Below, piece by piece: positions 27,548 through 35,217 of a stretch of DNA of 64,000 nt. The DNA comes from Orientia tsutsugamushi (GTDB taxonomy: Bacteria > Pseudomonadota > Alphaproteobacteria > Rickettsiales > Rickettsiaceae). The stretch is taken from contig NZ_LS398548.1 in NCBI RefSeq assembly GCF_900327275.1, forward strand, positions 2,170,001 to 2,234,000, written 5' to 3'. Position 1 is the stretch's first letter, and each line of letters starts with the position of its first letter. A program made the position numbers and the translations under genes. The notes beneath the pieces are model-generated. The model had not been told where the DNA came from and made no database searches. It saw nothing but the letters and a program-made list of their open reading frames with translations.

Positions 27548-27924
27548 AACACCAGATTAGGATAAGGAAAAACATCAAAGGTATACTACAAAAGGCCTGC
27601 AAGAGATAATGTACAATTATGATTATGTGATATATTAAATATAGTTTTATAATTCATAGCAATTTATTTATTGCTCTCATATCTGCAAACACAATTTTAG
27701 AATAAGAAACAGTTAGAAAGAGATAATATACAAGTGTTACAAGTCAAATGTTCAGGTTATTAAGTATAGTATTATGAACTAATACTTATAGAAATATGAG
27801 AAATAAATAAACTGTTATTAATTGAAATTATATTTAAATATATCGCATAATTTAATTGTACATTATCTCTCATAGACCTTTTACATTATGCCTTTTATGC
27901 TTTTTCTTATCCTAAACTAGCGTT
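27548..27924. mobile_element. IS982-related MITE, full copy
   Basis: Same family as 15626-15998: ends AACACCAGATTAGGATAAGG and CTTATCCTAAACTAGCGTT, with the inner inverted repeat GAGATAATGTACAATTA against TAATTGTACATTATCTC. About 377 bp, non-coding. Confidence 0.7.
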
Positions 27925-27929
27925 CTGAC

Positions 27930-28096
27930 TGTTTTTTATTCTAAAATTGCGCTTGCAGATATGTGAGCAATAAATTAACTGTTATTAATTAAAACTATAT
28001 TTAATATCTCACATAATCATAATTGTACATTATCTCTTGTAGACCCTTTTCATTATGCTTTTCATACTTTCTCTTATCCTAAACTGACGTTATTAC
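27930..28096. mobile_element. IS982-related MITE, right half
   Basis: Matches the right part of the MITE at 27548-27924 (ATTAACTGTTATTAATTAAA, then ATTGTACATTATCTCTTGTA) and ends CTTATCCTAAACTGACGTT. It cuts off the 3' end of the thymidylate-synthase-like pseudogene that follows on the minus strand. Confidence 0.65.
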
Positions 28097-28611
28097 GTAA
28101 AATTGCAAACCAAGTGTGCATGGAAAGTCCAAAATATCGCTGGTTTTATGGTTGATTTGGGAAATATTAACAAGAGCCTGTCGAGTATCCAAGTCTTCAC
28201 GAAAGCACGATACCACCCAGTCATATTGAGTTTGGTTGTTGGCCTCAGGTAATTGAATATGGAAAACATAGTGGCCATAGTTTGAGTTTATCTTACCATT
28301 TTTATCAGCAATCTTCTCCCAAAACTTAGAAGCATTAGACAGTCCATCATGAACTTTGAGGCTTCCTTTGAAAAAAGCTAATAGCTCCCTACACAGATAG
28401 CGATGGAATATGGTCGTCTTAACGTAAAAACTCTATCCAAGGGGTTTGTTAGGGTGTAACTAACATTGTATGCCTGTAGGCAATGTTTTGATTTGGCCGA
28501 AACACGTACACCATTATTCAAAATATTTGCTATACCTTGGACAACTAAATCGTTCATATTACTACAAACAATATCTGTTTGTTTTAAAATATTTTTTAGG
28601 TTTGAGTTCAT
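28093..28611 (-). pseudogene. Thymidylate-synthase-family enzyme, frameshifted and truncated
   Basis: The first part reads MNSNLKNILKQTDIVCSNMN through YNVSYTLTNPLDRVFTLRR. A frameshift near 28395 leads into YLCRELLAFFKGSLKVHD, KIADKNGKINSNYGHYVF, DTRQALVNISQINHKTSD and DFPCTLGLQF. These match thymidylate synthase landmarks: the ELLxFL helix, the NxxYG loop and the active-site Pro-Cys before QF. The form DxPCTxxxQF is closer, as I recall, to thymidylate synthase-like hydroxymethylases than to standard ThyA. About 200 residues remain before a MITE end cuts it off. With the MazG-type gene and the transporter next door, it points to nucleotide-modifying chemistry. Confidence 0.7.
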
Positions 28612-28687
28612 AATTTTATCCTAATTATCCAAAAACATTTCATAAAGGGGGTTATTTACTGGTAATACATACAGCAAACTGCAAAAC

Positions 28688-29512
28688 CTATAACAAGACA
28701 AAATACTGACACCAATTCTGCAGGGAGTAGTTTCTCGCCCAAAAACAGAGAAGCTGACAACATGCAAAACACAGGAGTTGCATTGAGAATAGTCCAAGAT
28801 TGACTGGTGTTCTCGGATGTGATCGCAAAAAAAAAGCTATCTGAGACAAATAAGCAAAGCCTGCTCTTACAACAAGTTGAACCTTAAGACCCCTACCTAG
28901 GCTATTTTTGGTCTTAAATAGGAGTAAAGACCACCCACCAACTGTAACCCATCTCCAGAATAATATTGCTGCCACGTACGCACAAAACTGTATGACACTG
29001 TTTGGGCGATCCTTAGATGCAAAACTTCCAAAAAGTGCCTGTAAGCCAATCGTAGAAATAATGCAAAAAACTGATACAAAACAGATGTTCCGAAATTTTA
29101 TTCCGGAGTAAACAAAAGGTATATAGAAAAAAATAGATATAAATAATTCCCAATGTATTGTTTGAGTGGAATGTGAAGCAATTAGTATGAATGGGATGAT
29201 CAGATCTACAAGTTTTTGGACAACAACAACGTACTTAAGGTTCATATTTTTCAGTCCAAGAGATATACTCCAAGATGCACAGGCAAGTATAACCCCTTGA
29301 GCGATGATCACCAATGAGAGTAGATACTCAAGCATGCTCTGCCTTTGCCCTAGTACTAAAATAAACAAGATAGAGAATAAAAAAGGATACGTAGAATTCG
29401 TCTGCATAATTTCAGAGAAGAGCTTAGGATTCTTATTCAGAATTTTACGGTCAAAGACCTGTAAACCAACCCTTAATATTACGGCCACAACCGCACTTAA
29501 AACACTTGTCAT
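28688..29512 (-). CDS. Polytopic membrane protein, drug/metabolite-transporter-like
   Basis: 274 residues with about eight hydrophobic segments, for example VLSAVVAVILRVGLQVF, YPFLFSILFILVLG, LLSLVIIAQGVILACASW, ICFVSVFCIISTIGLQALFG and CAYVAAILFWRWVTVGGWSL. The size and helix pattern fit an EamA/DMT-type exporter, but I see no diagnostic motif, so this is a topology-based guess. It is encoded between the thymidylate-synthase-like pseudogene and the MazG-type gene, all on the minus strand. The C-terminus is odd (many Cys/Leu) and may be frameshifted. Base composition of this block looks richer in G+C than its surroundings. Confidence 0.5.
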   Translation of the reverse strand: MTSVLSAVVAVILRVGLQVFDRKILNKNPKLFSEIMQTNSTYPFLFSILFILVLGQRQSMLEYLLSLVIIAQGVILACASWSISLGLKNMNLKYVVVVQKLVDLIIPFILIASHSTQTIHWELFISIFFYIPFVYSGIKFRNICFVSVFCIISTIGLQALFGSFASKDRPNSVIQFCAYVAAILFWRWVTVGGWSLLLFKTKNSLGRGLKVQLVVRAGFAYLSQIAFFLRSHPRTPVNLGLFSMQLLCFACCQLLCFWARNYSLQNWCQYFVLL

Positions 29513-29583
29513 ATCTAGAAGTCAAATTTCTGTTGAGTTTGGACACACACTGACATTTTTTTACTCTACTTATTTATAATAAA

Positions 29584-29886
29584 CTAATTGTCTGTTGACT
29601 CTATGAATAGCCTTTGCTCGAAGGATCCTCGTTCAGAATTTTTTTTACGCCTCACCTCATCAAGTTTTTTAACATCATGGCCAATGGCTTTTGCTAATGC
29701 ATAGATAACTTCAACGATATCTGCCAATTCCTCAAGGTTTGCTTCGGTAAGAAACTCATCGACTTCCTCAACCAACTTTTTTTTAAGCTCTAAATAATAC
29801 TCTGTCTCATCAAGCACACGCACATTACAACGCCGTCCAGTGTTCTCAATGATTTTAGGAATTTGATCACGCACTAACTTTTGCAC
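29584..29886 (-). CDS. MazG-like nucleotide pyrophosphohydrolase
   Basis: About 101 residues from a GTG at 29886 (AGAGG just upstream; the product then begins MQKLVRDQIPKII, as in its family). The motifs are VEEVDEF (EExxE) and LEELADIVEVIYALAKA (ExxD), the metal-binding pattern of all-alpha NTP pyrophosphatases. Such enzymes split NTPs or modified nucleotides to the monophosphate and pyrophosphate. It overlaps the end of the PLP-enzyme fragment by about 20 bases, a sign that they formed one operon. It appears intact, unlike its neighbours. Confidence 0.75.
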   Translation of the reverse strand: MQKLVRDQIPKIIENTGRRCNVRVLDETEYYLELKKKLVEEVDEFLTEANLEELADIVEVIYALAKAIGHDVKKLDEVRRKKNSERGSFEQRLFIESTDN

Positions 29887-30195
29887 ATTCACCTCTGTTA
29901 ATAATATCTTTGGTAGCCTTAATAAAATGTTCAATGTCCTTTTTTGTTGTATAGTTCCCCATGCTTACGCGAAGTGTACCTGTAGGCAAGGTTCCAATAG
30001 TTTCATGGAGCCAAGGGGCGCAATGAATCCCAGAGCTTAAAACTACACCCCATTTTTTAAATAAATATAAGCTAGTTCTGATGGTAAAGATCCAACCACA
30101 CAAAATGAAATAATTGGAATTTTCTTATTTATATCCTTTGTGCCATATATTTTTATGCCTTCAATTTTCTCTAACTCATTCTGAGTAAACATTAA
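29867..30195 (-). pseudogene. Cysteine desulfurase-like class V aminotransferase, C-terminal fragment
   Basis: Minus-strand reading gives NELEKIEGIKIYGTKDINKK, PIISFCVVGSLPSELAYIYL and, after a frameshift near 30060, GVVLSSGIHCAPWLHETIG, GTLRVSMGNYTTKKDIEHFI. The GIHCAPWLH stretch, with its conserved Cys, and the RVSxGxYxT motif identify the small domain of class V PLP enzymes. The N-terminal ~280 residues, with the PLP lysine, are missing: the 33-bp inverted repeat at 30201 replaces them. Confidence 0.75.
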
Positions 30196-30200
30196 TATAT

Positions 30201-30278
30201 CCTTGTATGATGAAAATAAGTGCTATTGCTATAATCTTTTATTTTATAGCAATAGCACTTATTTTCATCATACAAGGA
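30201..30278. repeat. Perfect 33-bp inverted repeat (long hairpin)
   Basis: Left arm 30201-30233 and right arm 30246-30278 are exact reverse complements, with a 12-base loop. The arms begin CCTTGTATGATGAAAATAAG. A diverged copy of loop and right arm lies at 32131-32188. It lies between the PLP-enzyme fragment and the rescued 3' end of traA. Confidence 0.95.
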
Positions 30279-30282
30279 TTAT

Positions 30283-30382
30283 ATGCTGTTAGAAATATTA
30301 TCAGCCCTGAAATAAGAAAACTTAATGAAAAAATTGAATCAATACAAACTAATATACAACCAGGATTATGTCCGAAACACTA
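30283..30382 (+). pseudogene. traA: 3' end of traA, separated from its body
   Basis: The last 32 codons of traA (AVRNIISPEIRKLNEKIESI to GLCPKH) with the stop, matching the minus-strand gene end at 40051. The body of this gene ends 3.2 kb upstream at 27088, so 27089-30282 is foreign material inserted between the two. Confidence 0.8.
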
Positions 30383-30434
30383 GGCAGAGTATGACACAGC
30401 ATTTTTTATTAAAAAAACTATAGAGTGAAAAAAT

Positions 30435-30995
30435 ATGACAAAACAATTAAAGCATGATTCATTGGCAAAGACAATCATGAGTGATCCAGTGGCTGAACAA
30501 GAATTTCTAGAGTATTATTTACCAACGGATTTCAAGAGTTTAATAGATTTATCACAAATAAAAGTAGAGCAAGAGAGTTATATAGAAGAATCGTTAAAGA
30601 AAAAATACAGTGATATCGTCTATAAAGTTGCAACCAAAAAACATGGCAATGCTTTTATTTATATATTAATTGAAGCTCAATCAACCGTCGATTATTGGAC
30701 AGCTCTGCGGTTATGGAGATACACATTGTTATTGTGCGAAAGGCATAAGAAAGAAAAAACTAAATTACCATTAGTGTATAATTTAGTGATCTACAACGGC
30801 AAAGAAGTCTACAATGCACCTAGGAATTTGTGGGATTTATTTACAGATTCAATGATAGCTAAGCAATTAATGACCTCCGACTATCAATTAGTCGATTTGC
30901 AAAGTATGTCGAATGATGAAATTGTTAGGAAAAAGCATATAGATACCGTGATAAGAATCAAGAAAAGAAATAATAATTTTATAAAAAAGATGTAA
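30435..30995 (+). pseudogene. Rpn-family nuclease, truncated by IS110
   Basis: The first ~170 residues are nearly identical to the full protein at 39004-39999: MTKQLKHDSLAKTIMSDPVA, KKKYSDIVYKVATKK, AFIYILIEAQST. The match ends after KKH at about 30937, where the IS110 element begins, and the last 15 or so residues (TVIRIKKRNNNFIKKM) come from the insertion. The PD-(D/E)xK core remains, but the tail is lost. Confidence 0.8.
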
Positions 30996-31010
30996 GTTTT
31001 TATAAGATTA

Positions 31011-31982
31011 TTATTTCTGATTGATTAAAACATTAGGATTAAAAGGAGAATTATGCTTTAAAACACCATAAATGATATGTAATAACTTACGCATAGCGGC
31101 AATAAGGATAAGCATTTTGGGTTTGCCAGTATCAGACAAACGTTGAGAAAATTGCTTGATAATACAATTATGTCTTAAGGCAGACATAGCAGGCATATAA
31201 AAAGACTTACGTAGATCTGAATTACCAGTTCTAGAGATTCTACTAGCACCCCGCACGGAACTGCCAGATTGACGATGCTTAGGATTAAGACCTACAAAAG
31301 CTACAACTTGTTTAGCAGAACTAAATTTCTCAATATCTGCTAAAAAAGCAAGAACTACAGCCTGTGTTTTTGCTCCTATGCCTGGTATTGACTCAAGTAA
31401 CATAGCCTTATTATGAAGATCTTTGTTATTTTTAATATGGTCATTGATTAGTTGTTCAATTTCTTTAATTTGTGTTTCAAGAAATTCAATATGCATTTGA
31501 ATATTATTAGCAATTGCTTTAGAAGCTCCTTCTAATCTATTTGTTTCTTGTGTTTTATGCTTAATTAAAACATTCAGGCGATTAACTAGCTGCTGTAGTT
31601 CTTGAATATAAAGAGGCTGTGGATACCATGCTTCCGGTTTCATTGCTTTGCAAAAATCTGCTATTAATACACTGTCTGCTTTATCTGTTTTTGTACGACT
31701 AAGTTTACTCATTGCAAAACCTTTAATACGGGCAGGATTTACTACGCTTACTTTATAACCATAATCGTACAGATATTTAGCTAAATTTTTCCAGTAGATA
31801 CCTGTTGCTTCCATACAAACATGTCCAGTTCCTCTGCTTTTTAACCATGTTACTAATTTGTTAAACCCTTCAGAATTATTATTAAATTTTCTTGTTTGAA
31901 CTTTATTATTAATTAACACAGCTGCATCAAATGTCTCTTTAGAAACGTCAATTCCTACAATTATACTATTCATAATCACCAA
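31011..31982 (-). CDS. IS110-family transposase (bridge-RNA type)
   Basis: 323 residues, full length. The N-terminal RuvC-like domain shows the DEDD pattern: IIVGIDVSKETFD, HVCMEATGIYW and SRTKTDKADSVLIADFC. The C-terminal Tnp20 domain holds ESIPGIGAKTQAVVLAFLAD and GSSVRGASRISRTGNSDLR, with the likely catalytic Ser in GSSVRG. IS110 recombinases are guided by a structured RNA from the element's own non-coding end. The gene is intact. The ATG at 31973 (MNSIIVGIDVS) is a better start than the one at 31982. Confidence 0.9.
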   Translation of the reverse strand: MVIMNSIIVGIDVSKETFDAAVLINNKVQTRKFNNNSEGFNKLVTWLKSRGTGHVCMEATGIYWKNLAKYLYDYGYKVSVVNPARIKGFAMSKLSRTKTDKADSVLIADFCKAMKPEAWYPQPLYIQELQQLVNRLNVLIKHKTQETNRLEGASKAIANNIQMHIEFLETQIKEIEQLINDHIKNNKDLHNKAMLLESIPGIGAKTQAVVLAFLADIEKFSSAKQVVAFVGLNPKHRQSGSSVRGASRISRTGNSDLRKSFYMPAMSALRHNCIIKQFSQRLSDTGKPKMLILIAAMRKLLHIIYGVLKHNSPFNPNVLINQK

Positions 31983-32110
31983 ATTTTATGTTAAATATCT
32001 CAAAACCAACCTTGTAAATACAGGCTTTTTGCCTAAGAATACCGTCCGGTTTTTAATTAAAAAAGCTAGTTACTTATCTATAGAACAGGCTATTAGCCTT
32101 AGGAACGCTA
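31983..32110 (-). ncRNA. Candidate IS110 bridge RNA region
   Basis: The non-coding stretch upstream of the transposase holds two hairpins with similar arms: AGGC-TTTTT-GCCT near 32021-32034 and AGGCT-ATT-AGCCT near 32087-32100. IS110-group elements encode their bridge RNA upstream of the transposase. Position and structure fit; target-binding and donor-binding loops were not assigned. Confidence 0.4.
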
Positions 32111-32128
32111 CTGTATACTAGCTTTCTT

Positions 32129-33016
32129 TTGTGCTATTGCTATAATCTTTTATTTTATTGCAATTTCACTTATTTTTATCATACAAGGAATGCTAATATT
32201 CATATAAAAGATAAGAGCGGGAAATTTCCAATACATTTAGCTGCTGGAAATGGCTTCAAAGATGTAGTACAGTTTTTGTTAGATTTAGATATATATACAT
32301 ATCCTAATATGATAAATTCACAAGATAATGATGGTCAAACTCTTTTACATTTAATTGCTAAGTATAGCTTTGAAAAATTTCCTACTAATCTTCTTAGTAC
32401 TGTTCTTTCTTACGAGCGTGATTTAGATGATTATGACAAGCGATTTATAGATACAGCAGATATGCTGTTGAATAGAGGAGTAGATACAAACATACAAAAT
32501 AATGATGGTCAAACTGCTTTACATTTGGCTATTTTATATCATCCTAAAGATTTACATGTAAGATATGAAGAATACCTAAGAAAGAATAGTAATGTAGCTA
32601 TTTCATATCGCTCAACAGAGTTAATAAAGAGTTTGTCAAGTAATAATGTTAATTTTAATTTGAAAAATAAAGACGGTTATACAGTTTTAGATTTAGCTTT
32701 AGCTATTGAACATGATCAGCATAAAATCGCAGAGCACTTGCAAGAGAAAAGGCTATTATGGAGGGAAGGGCAAATAAAGGTCGCAAATAACTCGCTGGTA
32801 ATAATAGCGGAAAATAAGGAGCAGATATTAAAATTAAAACCCGATTCAGCAAAAACCGATGCTGATAAATTTTTGGAAAAGTGGCGTGAGTTACCTATCA
32901 ACATAACTGAGCAGATATTAGACACATTGGATGATGATGATTTTGGAGCATTTCAACAGCTTAACGAAGAACGTAAAGTACCGTTGGGAGAGGACAGTAT
33001 TCATGAAATGATTTAA
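32129..33016 (+). pseudogene. Ankyrin protein with F-box-like C-terminus, 5' truncated
   Basis: Reading from about 32190: KSGKFPIHLAAGNGFKDVVQ, NDGQTLLHLIAKYS, NNDGQTALHLAILY and KDGYTVLDLALAIEHDQ are four ankyrin repeats, and the tail WRELPINITEQILDTLDDDD resembles an F-box (LPxxIxxxILxxL). Known Orientia ankyrin effectors pair ankyrin repeats with such an F-box-like end to recruit host SCF ubiquitin ligase. Here the first repeat starts directly after the 32131-32188 repeat, so the true 5' end is lost and the ~20 residues before it are read from the repeat. Expression is uncertain. Confidence 0.7.
32131..32188 (+). repeat. Diverged copy of the 30220-30278 hairpin segment
   Basis: Matches 30220-30278 with several changes (for example GCAATTTCAC for GCAATAGCAC). 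It forms a direct repeat around the Rpn-IS110 segment and marks a recombination joint before the ankyrin fragment. Confidence 0.7.
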
Positions 33017-33200
33017 GATTTGACGACATCTATTTTTAGTTGCTTTGTTTTGATTTGTTATGTTCTTAGATTTGTAGTAACTAGTATTATCACAAATAAG
33101 ATAATAACTATAGTTGAAGCATTTCAGCAATCTTTGATTGTGTCATGCTTCTCTTCTTTGAGTAAACTTCATTTTAGATAGATATAAAAATAATGCAATA

Positions 33201-33918
33201 ATGAATCCATTAGCAATAATGCTAATTATGGGGCTACTTAATTACTTATCGATAGAATTAGCTATTGCTAACTCTTCGCCTACATGGTTTTTTATGGTAC
33301 AATGATAAACATGGTCATGAGCCTGATGACTCTACTTCTAAGTTGATAAATTTGGCCCATGATCATAGAATCGAGGAATTAAAGGAGCAATTTAATGGAG
33401 CTCAGCGTATAGCGCTTGATAATCCAACGCTCGAAAATGTAATTACAGCCCAAAGATTGCAGAAGCAAATCATGGAGAAGGCGCATAAGTTTGCTACTAT
33501 GTGGCAATTAGCTACTCTACTTGATTATCAACTGATTAATGCTCATGAGCCATCTAATAGCTTACATAGAAAGCTATATCAAGAAAAATCAGAGCAGAAA
33601 AACGACTTAAAACTCAAAAACATTGCTAAAAACTGGGGCTTGATTCTGCAAGTTAAAGAAGATTGCTTGCTCTGTAAGGCCTTTATGCCTATTGTTCAGG
33701 GCTTTGCTAATAAATATGCATTTCAGTTGCTAGCTGTCAGTAAGAATAATGAGTTGCTTAATAAACTAAATCCTAAGCATATTGTACCTGTATTATATCT
33801 AGTAGCTAGCGATGGTAAAAAAATATATTCAGTAGCTAGAGGCATAATCTCTGAGAATAAAATTATCGACAATATTCTAGCAATCGATAGATATTATCAT
33901 AAATTGGAGACTAGATGA
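33201..33918 (+). pseudogene. traF: F-type conjugation protein TraF, frameshifted after the signal peptide
   Basis: An ATG at 33201 opens a signal peptide (MNPLAIMLIMGLLNYLSIEL, AIANSSPTW). A run of six T (33288-33293) then shifts the frame; with five T it would read SPTWFLWYNDKHGHEPDD and go straight into the rest, which continues to 33918. The body is a TraF-type periplasmic pilus-assembly protein with a thioredoxin-like fold region (VKEDCLLCKAFMPIVQGFAN; CxxC is CLLC). The stop overlaps the traH start by 4 bases, as in an operon. As it stands the protein would lack its export signal. Confidence 0.75.
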
Positions 33919-35217
33919 GCATCAAAATCAGAGTTTATGTTATTGCAGCATTATTTTTGCTACAAGCTCTAGTATCACTAGCTTGGAATATCGAAAACGT
34001 ATTTCAAGGAATGAGTGTTAATGTTACTAGATCTGGATCATATCAGAATCAAGCGGCTGGATATTATGCGGCTGGCGGATTATCTGCCAGAACAAGCCAA
34101 ACATCCTTTCAGCCATTTGCTATAACTCCACCATCTTTAAACATGAGCTGTAGCGGTATTGACGCCTATCTTGGTAGTTTCTCTGTTATTTCTGGAGAAG
34201 AATTAGTTCAACTAATGAAGAATATTGGTTCTCAAGCTAAAGTTTATGCATTTTCATTAGGATTAAAAACATTTGCTCCACAGATTGAGAACGCTCTCAA
34301 GGACTTACGTAATCTAGCAATGGAGATGAATCAATTTGCTAAGGGAGATTGCGAATTAACAAAAGCATTATTTGCTACAGCTTTACCAAAGAACTGGGCT
34401 ATGAGAGAAGCTGTTTGCCGTGATATACAGTCACACAGCGGGTTTGATTATTTTGCTGCTGGTAAAAAATGTCGTAATGATTTAGCCCAAAAACAAGCTC
34501 TGCGACAAGCACAAAATAAGGATTCAGAGTTAATGCTTGATGATTATAACATCTTCACTAAAGCAGCAGCGAAGGTTGGAATACCATCAAATATGCGTGA
34601 TTCAATCATGTCTATGACTGGCACTATCGTGGTTACAAACAATAATGTACACTTTTATGACTCATTAGCTCAGGATGAAAAAAGTTGGATTAGTCATTTA
34701 AAAGGCGGAGAATCAGCCTCGATTTACAGTTGTGATAATGTCAGTTGCTTGCATTCAACGCTTGCGACGAAATATCACAATATCACCAGAGAAATCTTAT
34801 GCAGGTAAAGCTAAACAACAATTGACTAATCTAAAAATTAAATTTGGTAAGAATACTGAATTTAGTGACCATGAAATAGCCTTTTTATCTTCGATTGGAG
34901 ATATATTCCCAATTTATGATTATATCATATTAGAAGCTATTTCTGGAGTCACAATTTTAGATAGCTCATCAGAATTAATAGCTAGCTATACATTAGTTCA
35001 GCATTTGAAGGAAGTAATCACCGAAATACGTAGAGCCGTTACTTCACTAGGTGCTAAGCAAGTTTCGAATGAACATTTAGAAAGATATTTGAAGGAATTG
35101 AATCGGGTACAACTTTTTGCAAATGAGAAATGGACTAGCCTACAAACAGATGCAAGTCGAATAGATAAAAGGGCTAGATTAATAGAGCAGCATTTAATAG
35201 CGAAGGAGAAAAGTTAA
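33915..35217 (+). pseudogene. traH: F-type conjugation protein TraH, frameshifted
   Basis: Two overlapping frames (33915-34808 and 34732-35217) form one TraH. The first has a signal peptide (VYVIAALFLLQALVSLAW), NIENVFQGMSVNVTRSGSYQ, GGLSARTSQTSFQPFAITPP and SCSGIDAYLGSFSVISGEEL. The second continues with KSYAGKAKQQLTNLKIKFG and IGDIFPIYDYIILEAISG. The frame breaks near 34795. TraH is a periplasmic protein needed to assemble the F-type pilus and mating channel. The stop runs straight into TraG (ATG at 35217). Confidence 0.8.

Larger units (their letters stand above)
30940..32125 (-). mobile_element. IS110-family insertion sequence
   Basis: A transposase gene with about 130 bases of non-coding DNA upstream and a short downstream flank, inserted in the Rpn gene. 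IS110 elements have no clear inverted ends, so both borders are estimates: the left from where Rpn identity stops, the right from where the next repeat (32131) begins. Confidence 0.65.

Noticed and set aside
28908-29111. Small plus-strand reading frames opposite the transporter-like gene
   Set aside because: They are shadows of the minus-strand frame, without RBS or recognisable motifs.
30201-30278. CRISPR-like repeat
   Set aside because: It is one inverted repeat with a second diverged copy far away; there is no regular spacing and no cas gene.
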